Shown here: in pieces, positions 8,349 to 16,086 of the stretch | How the letters are laid out: every line of letters starts with the position of its first letter | How positions within the stretch are numbered: the stretch's first letter is position 1 | NCBI RefSeq assembly: GCF_039530945.1 | Contig: NZ_BAAAPC010000003.1 | Span: forward strand, 62,001-126,000 | Direction of reading: 5' to 3' | Length of the DNA stretch: 64,000 nucleotides | Origin: Nocardiopsis_C rhodophaea | GTDB taxonomy: Bacteria; Actinomycetota; Actinomycetes; Streptosporangiales; Streptosporangiaceae | Made by a program: the position numbers and the translations under genes | The notes under the pieces: model-generated | Databases searched by the model: none | Told to the model about the DNA's origin: nothing | What the model saw: only the letters and a program-made list of their open reading frames with translations

Positions 8349-9224
8349 TCAGCGACGCTCGTGCGGGGCCTCACCCGGGTGGAAACCTCCGTGCTGAGCC
8401 GGTTCGGGCTGCGCGAAGGGGTTACCCGCGGGGGCGCCGCTGCCGGGGGCGGCCGGCATGGCCGGGCTACCACCGGTGGGGGCCATCGTCTGGAAGCCGC
8501 CGGTGCTATTGGGGTTGGGCTCGTTGGCGCCCTCGGCGAGCTCGCGCAGCTGGCGTTCGAAGTAGTCCTTCAGGCGGCTGCGGTACTCGCGCTCGAAGTC
8601 CTTGAGCTCGCTGACCTTGTGCTCCAGCTCTTCACGCTGCTGCACGAGGGAGCCCATGACCTGGCGGTGGCGCTCCTGGGCGTCGCGGTCGAGGTTCTCG
8701 GAGCGGGCACGGGCCTCGTTGACGATCTGCTCGGCCTGGCGGCGGGCCTTACCGAGGATGTCGTCGGCCTCGTGGCGCGCGCGGCCAAGGGTCTCGTCGG
8801 CTTCGCGGCGGGCGTCGGAGATGGCCTGGTCGGCGGTCTGCTGAGCGAGAGCGAGGACCCGCGCGGCGGTGTCCATGTTCTCCTCGGCGCCCGGAAGGCC
8901 CATGCTGGCGGCCATGGCCGGCATGGCCTGCTCGACCTGGGGTGCCTGAGCGGGCGCGGGGGCCGGGGCGGGCTCCGGCTGCTGCGGCTCGGGGGGGAGC
9001 TGCTCCTGCGGCGCCTGCTGGAAGTCCTGCATCCCCGCGTTGGGCACCTTGCCCCGCAGGCACTCCGCGAGCTTTCCCCGGAGTTCTTCGTTCTCCTGGA
9101 TCAACCGGTCGAGCTCGGACTCGACCTCGTCGAGGAAGGCGTCGACCTCTTCCTCGTCGTACCCCGGTCGTAGCCGGGTCGTACTGAATTGCTTATTGCG
9201 TACATCCGCGGGTGTCAGCGGCAT
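8349..9224 (-). CDS. divIVA: Cell-wall growth scaffold DivIVA/Wag31
   Basis: 291 aa. The N-terminal DivIVA lipid-binding domain (MPLTPADVRNKQFSTTRLRP to about residue 55) includes the YDEEEVDAFLDEVE signature. A Pro/Ala/Gln linker (about 70-110) leads to a long coiled coil (about 115-230) and a Gly/Pro/Asn-rich tail. In actinomycetes this protein recognises negatively curved membrane at poles and branch sites and directs apical wall synthesis. The ATG at 9224 has AAGGAG upstream. A probable promoter lies at 9263-9290. It sits downstream of yggT and sepF, the usual order at the end of the dcw cluster. Confidence 0.96.
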   Translation of the reverse strand: MPLTPADVRNKQFSTTRLRPGYDEEEVDAFLDEVESELDRLIQENEELRGKLAECLRGKVPNAGMQDFQQAPQEQLPPEPQQPEPAPAPAPAQAPQVEQAMPAMAASMGLPGAEENMDTAARVLALAQQTADQAISDARREADETLGRARHEADDILGKARRQAEQIVNEARARSENLDRDAQERHRQVMGSLVQQREELEHKVSELKDFEREYRSRLKDYFERQLRELAEGANEPNPNSTGGFQTMAPTGGSPAMPAAPGSGAPAGNPFAQPEPAQHGGFHPGEAPHERR

Positions 9225-9262
9225 GCTCGTCTCCTTGGCGCGCTTGGACTCTATCCGTAGGG

Positions 9263-9290
9263 ACGCTACCTGATCGTGACCTTACGGCAA
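9263..9290 (-). promoter_or_regulatory. Candidate divIVA promoter
   Basis: Reading the minus strand, -35 TTGCCG (9285-9290) and -10 TAGCGT (9263-9268) are separated by 16 bp, about 40 bp upstream of the divIVA start. This would let divIVA be expressed apart from the upstream sepF-yggT genes. Inferred from consensus only. Confidence 0.45.
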
Positions 9291-9354
9291 TCCAGTTCAT
9301 GACCAAGACCACATAGCGGAACCGGAGATTACCCATCCGGCATCCATGACCTTC

Positions 9355-9648
9355 CTAGATGAACTGGATCGAAGCCACGACCTGGATGAGGATCACCACG
9401 AAGAGGAAGAGGACAGTAAAGCTCAGGTCCAGCGCCACGCTCCCCAGACGCACGGGTCTGATGAACCGGCGCAGGAACCTCAGCGGTGGATCGGTGATCG
9501 TATACGTCGTCTCCGCCAGTACCAACACGAACCCGCTGGGCCGCCAGGACCTGGCGAACGACTGGACGAGTTCGAAGACGAGCCGACCAATCAACACCAG
9601 CATGAACAGGTTCAGGATGATGACGAGGACGGTCTGGACGATGCTCAC
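9355..9648 (-). CDS. yggT: YggT-family membrane protein
   Basis: 97 aa from GTG 9648, which has GGAG seven bases upstream; a GTG at 9666 is the alternative. Two transmembrane helices flank a conserved loop with the family pattern TDPPLRFLRRFIRP. YggT proteins are small integral membrane proteins of uncertain function, encoded between sepF and divIVA in many Gram-positive bacteria and linked to osmotic response and division. The C-terminus is VASIQFI. It is probably co-transcribed with sepF, 39 bp upstream. Confidence 0.9.
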   Translation of the reverse strand: MSIVQTVLVIILNLFMLVLIGRLVFELVQSFARSWRPSGFVLVLAETTYTITDPPLRFLRRFIRPVRLGSVALDLSFTVLFLFVVILIQVVASIQFI

Positions 9649-9687
9649 GGTCGGACTCCGACCCACTCTCTGGACGTCTGCGGTGCT

Positions 9688-10215
9688 CTAGCTCTGATTG
9701 AAGAACCCTCGCTCAGCGATCCGTGCCTTGTCTTCAGCGGTCACCTCAACATTAGCCGGGGACAACAGGAACACCTTGTTGGTCACCCGCTCGATACTGC
9801 CATGCAGCCCGAAGATCAGCCCCGCCGCGAAGTCAACCAGCCGCTTCGCGTCACTGTCGACCATCTCGGTGAGGTTCATGATCACCGGTATGCCTTCTCG
9901 GAAATGCTCTCCGATAGTACGCGCTTCGTTGTACGTCCGCGGATGGAGTGTGGTGATTCGCGCCAAGTCCGCAGTTGACGGCACCACATGGGTCGCGGTG
10001 CGACGTTCTCCCGGCGACGCGGCGTAATCGTCCGCGTCCATCACGGAGTCGGCGCGAGGGTCGCCGTCGTGGGCGTCCAGCTCGCGGTCGCGACGGTCCT
10101 CGACTCCATCGTCGAAATCATCGAAGTCATCATATTCATCCGGATAGCGGTGATCGTAGCGGTCGTCCTCCACGAGGCCGAGGTAGACCGCCATCTTGCG
10201 CATCGCGCCGGCCAT
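9688..10215 (-). CDS. sepF: Cell division protein SepF
   Basis: 175 aa. The N-terminal amphipathic membrane-targeting peptide (MAGAMRKMAVYLGLVEDD) is followed by an acidic Asp/Tyr/Arg-rich linker (about 20-80) and the SepF core domain (about 85-170). SepF anchors FtsZ to the membrane and in actinobacteria, which lack FtsA, is the essential Z-ring tether. The ATG at 10215 has GGAGG upstream. A longer in-frame extension would add about 59 residues with no SepF similarity and is rejected. It lies 115 bp downstream of the yggS stop, in the classic ftsZ-pgeF-yggS-sepF-yggT-divIVA order. Confidence 0.95.
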   Translation of the reverse strand: MAGAMRKMAVYLGLVEDDRYDHRYPDEYDDFDDFDDGVEDRRDRELDAHDGDPRADSVMDADDYAASPGERRTATHVVPSTADLARITTLHPRTYNEARTIGEHFREGIPVIMNLTEMVDSDAKRLVDFAAGLIFGLHGSIERVTNKVFLLSPANVEVTAEDKARIAERGFFNQS

Positions 10216-10330
10216 CTCTTGTCCTCCGTCGTCCCTGTGGTGCGGCACCGCAGATGACTTTTGCCTATTAGCCCAGGTCCGCCCTGGTGGGCGAACTCGA
10301 CAGATGGGCGCCAAGGTCCATGTGGGGACA

Positions 10331-11071
10331 TTACCCCACGATCGGGCCACGATCACCGAGCAACGCCGTGCCCACCCGCAGGTGTGTCGCACCGTGTTCG
10401 ATGGCTGTCTCCAGATCGCCGCTCATTCCGGCGGAGATCACCCTGGCCTGAGGGTAACGATCCCGGATGTCGGAGGCGACCTGGTAGAGGCGCGCGAACG
10501 CCGAGCCGGGGTCGCCCTCGCGGGGCGCGACGGCCATGACTCCGCCCACCGCCAGTCCGTCCTCGGCGTCGATGGCCGCGGCGACCGACAGGGCGTCGCG
10601 CGGGTCGACCCCGCCGCGCGGCCCCAGCACGCCCACGCTCGAATCCGGGTCCAGGTTGATCTGGACCAGGCAGCTCAGCTGCCGGCCCTCGGCGCGGGCG
10701 CGCGTGCCGAGCGCTCGGGCGAGCCGTTCGCGGTCCACCGAGTGGACGACATCGGCGTAGCGCGCCACCGAACGCGCCTTGTTGGTCTGCAGCTGGCCGA
10801 TGAAGTGCCAGGTGAGATCCAGATCATCGCAGTCGGCGGCCTTCGGCGCGGCCTCCTGGTCGCGGTTCTCCCCGACGTCGGTGACGCCGAGCCCAGCCAG
10901 GATCCGCACGTCGGAGGCCGGGTAGGTCTTGGTCACAGCGATGATGGTCACATCTTCGGGGTCTCGACCGGCTTTCTCGCAGGCGGTCGCCACCCGATCG
11001 CGCAGGGCCAGGAGGCGTGACCGGATCTGGTCGGTCCGGTCGCCGTCCGTGGTGTCCGGCTGTCCGCTCAT
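10331..11071 (-). CDS. yggS: YggS/PLPBP-type pyridoxal-phosphate homeostasis protein
   Basis: 246 aa, alanine-racemase-fold PLP-binding protein. The PLP-lysine motif is AVTKTYPASDV (about residues 43-53), the next conserved block is WHFIGQLQTNK (about 88-98), and SAGMSGDLETAIEHGATHLRVG near the C-terminus (first 20 residues of the signature only partly quoted here) binds phosphate. The family has no known catalytic activity of its own; it buffers PLP and affects amino-acid pools. The start ATG overlaps the pgeF stop (ATGA) with GGAGG upstream, so it is coupled to pgeF. Confidence 0.92.
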   Translation of the reverse strand: MSGQPDTTDGDRTDQIRSRLLALRDRVATACEKAGRDPEDVTIIAVTKTYPASDVRILAGLGVTDVGENRDQEAAPKAADCDDLDLTWHFIGQLQTNKARSVARYADVVHSVDRERLARALGTRARAEGRQLSCLVQINLDPDSSVGVLGPRGGVDPRDALSVAAAIDAEDGLAVGGVMAVAPREGDPGSAFARLYQVASDIRDRYPQARVISAGMSGDLETAIEHGATHLRVGTALLGDRGPIVG

Positions 11072-11796
11072 CTCGCCTCCCTCCAGATGAACCCGCCGAA
11101 CCGGCCGGTCGGAGCGTCGCGCCGGTGCGAGAAAAGCTCGGGGCTCTCCAGGGTGCAACGGTCGTCCACCGTGATGTGGCCGATCCCGGCCGCCCGCAGC
11201 TGCGCGGCGACCGCTGCGCGCAGGTCCACCCCGCTGGTCCCCTGACGGGTGCGGCTGGCTCCCTCCGGAGAGCGCCGCGCCACCTCCTCCTGCATCTCCG
11301 GCGGTACCTCGTAGCACTGTCCGCAGATGGACGGGCCCAACGCGACGGTGATGCGGGCGGGGTTCGCCCCCTGAGCGACCATTTCAGCCACCATCGCCGG
11401 GGCCACGCCGGCGGCGGTGCCCATCCGGCCGGAATGGGCGGCACCGATGACCCCGGCTTCGCCATCGGCGGCGAGGATGGGCAGGCAGTCGGCAGCGAGG
11501 GTCGCCAGCACCAGGCCGGGCCGCGTCGTCACGACGCCGTCGACCTTACCGACGTCGCCGGGGGCGTCCGCCACAGCGACCTCGGCGCTGTGCACCTGGT
11601 TCATCCAGACCACGCGGTCGGGGTCGAAGCCGAGCCGAGCGGCGGCGATGCGGCGGTTCTCGGCGACGGACTCGCGGTCGTCGGAGACCCCCATGCCGAG
11701 GTTGAGCGTGTCGAACGGCGCGGTGCTGACCCCTCCGTCGTATCTCTGGGTGAAACCGGCCGCTACGCCCGGTCCCATCTCGATCTTGGCGCTCAT
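11068..11796 (-). CDS. pgeF: PgeF/YfiH laccase-domain purine nucleoside phosphorylase-like protein
   Basis: 242 aa. The multicopper polyphenol oxidoreductase (COG1496) fold shows its metal-site motifs: NQVHSAEV (His near 70), ADCLPIL (Cys near 108) and AAHSGRMG (His near 126). Members hydrolyse or phosphorolyse adenosine and inosine, and E. coli YfiH edits a peptidoglycan precursor (removing UDP-MurNAc-L-Ser), which suits its place beside ftsZ. The ATG at 11796 has AGGA about 11 nt upstream. In-frame sequence further upstream contains the ftsZ terminator and is not coding. It is coupled to yggS. Confidence 0.88.
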   Translation of the reverse strand: MSAKIEMGPGVAAGFTQRYDGGVSTAPFDTLNLGMGVSDDRESVAENRRIAAARLGFDPDRVVWMNQVHSAEVAVADAPGDVGKVDGVVTTRPGLVLATLAADCLPILAADGEAGVIGAAHSGRMGTAAGVAPAMVAEMVAQGANPARITVALGPSICGQCYEVPPEMQEEVARRSPEGASRTRQGTSGVDLRAAVAAQLRAAGIGHITVDDRCTLESPELFSHRRDAPTGRFGGFIWREAR

Positions 11797-11840
11797 CTTC
11801 GGACTGTTCCTCACAGACAAGAGAAGGAGGGAGAACGTGC

Positions 11841-11880
11841 AAAAGGGTACCGGCGGCGAGATGCCTCGCCGCCGGTACCC
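11841..11880 (-). terminator. Strong intrinsic terminator after ftsZ
   Basis: A perfect 16-bp stem, GGGTACCGGCGGCGAG at 11845-11860 with its complement at 11865-11880 around a 4-nt loop, is followed on the minus strand by TTTT (11844-11841). It lies 52 bp after the ftsZ stop and 44 bp before the pgeF start, so it should separate ftsZ transcripts from pgeF-yggS-sepF. Confidence 0.9.
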
Positions 11881-11932
11881 GTACGTATCGTTACCTGTCG
11901 TGACCGCCGATTTCCGCGGTGGTCGCGGGCCG

Positions 11933-13363
11933 TTATTTGAGGAAGTCCGGGACATCCAGGTCGTCCGGGTCATCGAAGATGACCCGGCGCCGCGGCGTGG
12001 GAATCTCCTGGCCCCGCGAGTACGACCCCTCGGTACCGGTCCCCCGGACGTAGCCGCTGTCGTTGACCGCGCGGATGTTGCGGGCCCGCTGCTGCTGCTC
12101 GTTCCGGTCGACGTCGTCGTCCTCCGGCTCGGCGGACTCGGCCGCGGGCGCGGGAGCGGGCGGCTCCTCGGCGCGGACGGGTTCCGGCTCGGGCTCGGGC
12201 TCCGGTTCGGGCTCCGGTTCCGGGGTCGCGACGGGGGCGGCGGCCTCGCGGCGGGGCCGCTCCTCGCGGACGGGCTCGGGCTCCGGTTCGGGCTCCGGAC
12301 GCGGCTCGGCCGCCGCCGGCGGCACCTGGGCTCTCGGCGGTGCGGGGTCGGCGGGCGGATCGGAGCGCGGAGTGGCCGCCGTGGCGCTGGCCCGCGGCGG
12401 GCTGAGGGCCTCGCTGCGCGGTTCGTCGAATCCGGCCGCTATGACGGTGACGCGGACCTCGTCACCCAGCGCGTCGTCGATGACCGCACCGAAGATGATG
12501 TTGGCCTCGGGCGCCGCGGAGTTGGCGACGAGCTGCGCGGCCTCGTTGATCTCGAAGAGGCCGAGATCGGATCCGCCCTGGATGGAGAGCAGCACGCCGT
12601 GCGCACCGTCGATGCTGGCCTCCAGCAGCGGGGAGGATATCGCCATCTCGGCGGCGGCCACGGCGCGGTCGTCGCCCCGGGCCGAGCCGATACCCATGAG
12701 GGCCGATCCCGCGCCGGACATCACCGACTTCACGTCGGCGAAGTCGAGGTTGATCAGGCCGGGCGTGGTGATGAGGTCGGTGATGCCCTGGACACCGGAG
12801 AGGAGCACCTGGTCCGCGGCCTTGAACGCGTCCAGCACACTGACCTGCCGGTCGGAGATGGACAGCAGCCGGTCGTTGGGGATCACGATGAGGGTGTCGA
12901 CCTCTTCGCGCAGCATCGCTATCCCGGACTCGGCCTGGGTGGCGCGGCGCTTGCCCTCGAACCCGAAGGGGCGGGTGACGACGCCTATGGTGAGGGCCCC
13001 CAGCGAGCGGGCGATGTCGGCGACGACGGGCGCACCGCCGGTGCCGGTACCACCGCCTTCACCGGCGGTCACGAAGACCATGTCGGCCCCCTTGAGGACC
13101 TCCTCGATCTCCTCTCGGTGGTCCTCGGCCGCCTTGCGCCCCACATCGGGGTTGGCGCCCGCGCCCAGCCCGCGGGTGAGTTCGCGGCCGACGTCGAGTT
13201 TGACGTCGGCATCGCTCATGAGCAGCGCCTGAGCGTCGGTGTTGATGGCGATGAACTCGACGCCCTTGAGTCCCTCTTCGATCATCCGGTTGACGGCATT
13301 GACGCCGCCGCCGCCAATTCCGACGACTTTGATGACCGCGAGGTAATTCTGCGGTGCTGCCAC
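11933..13363 (-). CDS. ftsZ: Cell division tubulin homologue FtsZ
   Basis: 476 aa from GTG 13363, giving the standard actinobacterial start MAAPQNYLAVIKVVG; an ATG eight codons upstream is the alternative. The GTP-binding tubulin signature GGGTGTG is at 103-109 and the T7 synergy loop near 205. The globular domain ends near 317. A long linker of about 140 residues rich in Pro, Glu and Arg, with EPEP repeats, leads to the conserved C-terminal peptide DDLDVPDFLK that binds SepF. FtsZ polymerises at midcell and recruits the divisome. A good promoter lies at 13579-13607 and a strong terminator follows. Confidence 0.98.
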   Translation of the reverse strand: MAAPQNYLAVIKVVGIGGGGVNAVNRMIEEGLKGVEFIAINTDAQALLMSDADVKLDVGRELTRGLGAGANPDVGRKAAEDHREEIEEVLKGADMVFVTAGEGGGTGTGGAPVVADIARSLGALTIGVVTRPFGFEGKRRATQAESGIAMLREEVDTLIVIPNDRLLSISDRQVSVLDAFKAADQVLLSGVQGITDLITTPGLINLDFADVKSVMSGAGSALMGIGSARGDDRAVAAAEMAISSPLLEASIDGAHGVLLSIQGGSDLGLFEINEAAQLVANSAAPEANIIFGAVIDDALGDEVRVTVIAAGFDEPRSEALSPPRASATAATPRSDPPADPAPPRAQVPPAAAEPRPEPEPEPEPVREERPRREAAAPVATPEPEPEPEPEPEPEPVRAEEPPAPAPAAESAEPEDDDVDRNEQQQRARNIRAVNDSGYVRGTGTEGSYSRGQEIPTPRRRVIFDDPDDLDVPDFLK

Positions 13364-13779
13364 GACGAGGGGCCTTTCCGCTCGCATCCGCCGACCACGC
13401 CGATCCCTCCGCTGCGGGGGTCATCCATGCACCCCGCCGGGTGGGGCCGGGCGGCCGGTCGTCCGGTTCTACAGTCTTTCTTCTGGGAGCCCGCGGACCG
13501 GTCGGCGACCGGTCGGGATCCCGTGGGGTCCGAGGCCGGTGAAACCGGTGGATCGGCTTCGTCCGAACCCCATTCGCCCTAACACTTCACGTCCATACTT
13601 ATGTCAACCAAAGGTAGTGGTTCCCGACAGTAGGCCGCGGCCTTCCGAGGGGCAACTAACCACGAGTTCAGCCTAACGGCGTGTCGCATGATGAGGCGAT
13701 GCGCGCGCCCGGCGCGTCGCGTCTGGAATGTCCGATCACGTGTTCTTCTCCGACCGGTTCCGGACGCGCGGACGGACCC
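13364..13779. other. ftsQ-ftsZ intergenic region
   Basis: 416 bp without a credible gene. It holds the candidate ftsZ promoter at 13579-13607 and short GC-rich imperfect palindromes around 13490-13560 containing ACCGGT. The long spacing suggests ftsZ has its own regulated transcription, as known in Streptomyces. Confidence 0.6.
13579..13607 (-). promoter_or_regulatory. Candidate ftsZ promoter
   Basis: On the minus strand a perfect -35 TTGACA (13602-13607) is followed after 17 bp by TGTTAG (13579-13584). Transcription would start near 13572, giving a leader of about 210 nt before the GTG. The -10 is a partial match. Confidence 0.5.
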
Positions 13780-14580
13780 TTATTTCACGACGGCCACATC
13801 GGGAGCGCTGACGTCGTAGCTGCGGTCGGCCTTGGAGGGGTGCTCGCGCAGCAGGACCGCGAGCACTTCGCCCTTCTCGCGGGTGCGCTTGTCGTCCCCC
13901 CACGTGACCGTCGCGCCGTCGTCAAGCTTGAGGACCAGGGCCTTCGGATCTTCCGCCGTGATCACGTCGACCTTCGCGAGGACGCCGTCCGGCAGCTGTT
14001 CGGTGATCGCGGCCGCCGCCGCGATTCCCGAATTGTCCTTGACCTCTCCTCTGATCCTGACCAGGGGAAACTCCGCTGGCCTGGAGTCGGTGTCGGCGAT
14101 GCGCACGCCCTCGTGGTCGACCAGCCGAAAGCCGTCGCCCACCCTGAGGGCCAGGCGGGGGGTGCGCTCGGTGACGGCCACCCGGAGGGTGGACGGCCAC
14201 CCGCGGGTCACCTCGACCGATTCCACCAGGCGCAACTTGGCGGCCCGGTCGGCGGCGGCCCCAGTGTCGACCCGCGCCAAGGGGGTGCCGGTGGGCACGT
14301 CCAGCGCCCGCACGACCGCCGTGGTGGAAACCCGGTCGACCCCGGTCACCTGGATGTCACGCACCACGAGCAGCCGCGAGCCGAGCAGGACCCAGGTCAC
14401 CACGGCCAGCAGGGCGACGATGAGGAGGGTGACGAACGCGACCTTCCAGGGATCGGACGTTCTGGGTCGGCCCGGGCTCCCCGGCATCCCTGGACCACCT
14501 GGCCCCCCGGATACCGCGGGTCCCCCGGGGCTCCGGGGCTTCCCGGTCGTCCCCACCGCTTCCGGCCTACGACGCTCCAC
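13780..14580 (-). CDS. ftsQ: Divisome protein FtsQ with collagen-like N-terminus
   Basis: 266 aa from GTG 14580. The cytoplasmic N-terminus (residues 1-42) is Gly-Pro-rich with GGP and GSP triplets. A single transmembrane helix (about 47-67) leads to an extracytoplasmic POTRA domain (about 72-140; RDIQVTGVDRVSTTAVVRAL) and the FtsQ beta domain. FtsQ links FtsL/FtsB-type proteins and activates FtsW-FtsI. The start is 45 bp beyond the murC stop. The collagen-like tail is unusual but low-complexity and may be disordered. Confidence 0.93.
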   Translation of the reverse strand: MERRRPEAVGTTGKPRSPGGPAVSGGPGGPGMPGSPGRPRTSDPWKVAFVTLLIVALLAVVTWVLLGSRLLVVRDIQVTGVDRVSTTAVVRALDVPTGTPLARVDTGAAADRAAKLRLVESVEVTRGWPSTLRVAVTERTPRLALRVGDGFRLVDHEGVRIADTDSRPAEFPLVRIRGEVKDNSGIAAAAAITEQLPDGVLAKVDVITAEDPKALVLKLDDGATVTWGDDKRTREKGEVLAVLLREHPSKADRSYDVSAPDVAVVK

Positions 14581-14625
14581 TGTCCACCGCTCCCCTCCCA
14601 GCCGTGGTGCTCCGGCGCGCCCGCG

Positions 14626-16086
14626 CTACTCCGCCGCGTCGACCGTATGCGCTCCGCCCGCCGTGTCCGCCAGCGCCGCGACGATCTCGGGCCCCAGATC
14701 GGTGACGTCGCCCGCCCCCATGGTCAGCACGATGTCGCCCGGTCGGGCGAGGGCCGCAGCCGTGGAGACGGCCTCGGTCCGGTCGGGACGGTAGTGCACC
14801 CGGTCGTGGCCGACGCGGCCGGCGATCAGTTGGGCGTCGACGCCGGGCTCGGGCTCCTCGCGCGCCGCGTAGATTTCCAGCACGACGACCTCGTCGGCCA
14901 TGGTGAGGGCTTCGGCGAACTCCTGGGCGAAGATCCGCGTGCGGCTGTAGAGGTGCGGCTGGAAGACCGCGATGACGCGGCCGGGGCCCTCCGCCTCCCC
15001 GGCGTCGCGGGAGGCGAGCGCCGCGCGGGCCGCCTCCAGGTCGGCGGCGATCTCGGTGGGGTGGTGGGCGTAGCTGTCGTAGACGGCCGCGCCCCGTGCC
15101 TCGCCCTTGGGCTCGAACCGCCGGGCGGCGCCGGTGAAGGACGCGAGGCCCTCGACGGCGACCTCGGGGTCGTGGCCGAGCTCATCGGCGACGGCGACCG
15201 CGGCGGCCGCGTTGAGGACGTTGTGCCGTCCCGGCACGGAGATGACGCACTCCAGCGGTTCAGCATCGGCCGGGGTGAGGGTGAAGGCGGTGGAGAAGCC
15301 GCGCGCCGAGATCTCCGCGACGCGGTAGTCGGCCTCGGGGGCCTCACCGTAGGTGCGGACCCGCTTGCCGCGCTCGCGGGCGACCTCGGCGACCTTGCGC
15401 GCCCCGGGATCGTCGATGCCGATGACGAGGGTGGAGCCCACGCGGTCGACGAAAGCGGCGAAGTTGTCGTGGATCTCGTCCAGGCCCCCGTAGTTGTCGA
15501 GGTGGTCGGCCTCGACGTTGGTGACCACGGCGATCTCGGGCGACAGCATGAGGAACGAGCCGTCGCTCTCGTCGGCCTCGGCGACGATGATCTCGCCGGC
15601 CCCGGCGTCGGCGCCGAGGCCGGTGGTCACGAGCTTGCCGCCGATCACATAGCCGGGGTCGGTGCCCAGCTCCCGGAGGACGACGGTGAGTATCGAGCTC
15701 GTGGTGGTCTTGCCGTGCGTTCCGGAGACGGCCACGCCCCTGCGGTCGAGCAGCAGCGCACCCAGGGCCGCGGCGCGCGGCAGGACCCGCAGGCCGCGCT
15801 CGCGGGCCCGGAGCAGTTCGGGGTTATCATCGCGGACGGCGGAAGAGACGACGACGGTGTCGGCGTCGCCCAGCTGGTCGGCCGCGTGGCCGACGTGCAC
15901 GCGGGCACCGAGCTCTTCGAGCTCGCGCAGCAGCGCGCTGTCCTTGGCGTCGCTACCCGACACCTCGACGCCGCGTTGCAGCAGAATGCGCGCGATGCCC
16001 GACATCCCGACGCCGCCCATGCCGAGGAAGTGGACGCGGCCCAGGTCGCCGACGGGGACCAGCTCGGTCGGGGAGACCAGGCTCAT
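14626..16086 (-). CDS. murC: UDP-N-acetylmuramate-L-alanine ligase
   Basis: 486 aa, cytoplasmic ATP-dependent Mur ligase that adds L-Ala to UDP-MurNAc. The N-terminal nucleotide-sugar loop is HFLGMGGVGMSGIA (about 19-32), the ATP loop GTHGKTTTSS lies near 121-130, and the central and C-terminal Rossmann-like domains are complete. The start ATG overlaps the murG stop (ATGA at 16083-16086), so the pair is coupled. It lies in the order ftsW-murG-murC-ftsQ-ftsZ. Confidence 0.97.
   Translation of the reverse strand: MSLVSPTELVPVGDLGRVHFLGMGGVGMSGIARILLQRGVEVSGSDAKDSALLRELEELGARVHVGHAADQLGDADTVVVSSAVRDDNPELLRARERGLRVLPRAAALGALLLDRRGVAVSGTHGKTTTSSILTVVLRELGTDPGYVIGGKLVTTGLGADAGAGEIIVAEADESDGSFLMLSPEIAVVTNVEADHLDNYGGLDEIHDNFAAFVDRVGSTLVIGIDDPGARKVAEVARERGKRVRTYGEAPEADYRVAEISARGFSTAFTLTPADAEPLECVISVPGRHNVLNAAAAVAVADELGHDPEVAVEGLASFTGAARRFEPKGEARGAAVYDSYAHHPTEIAADLEAARAALASRDAGEAEGPGRVIAVFQPHLYSRTRIFAQEFAEALTMADEVVVLEIYAAREEPEPGVDAQLIAGRVGHDRVHYRPDRTEAVSTAAALARPGDIVLTMGAGDVTDLGPEIVAALADTAGGAHTVDAAE

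Noticed and set aside
10216..10392. 59-codon N-terminal extension of sepF
   Set aside because: It lacks SepF similarity, and ATG 10215 has GGAGG.
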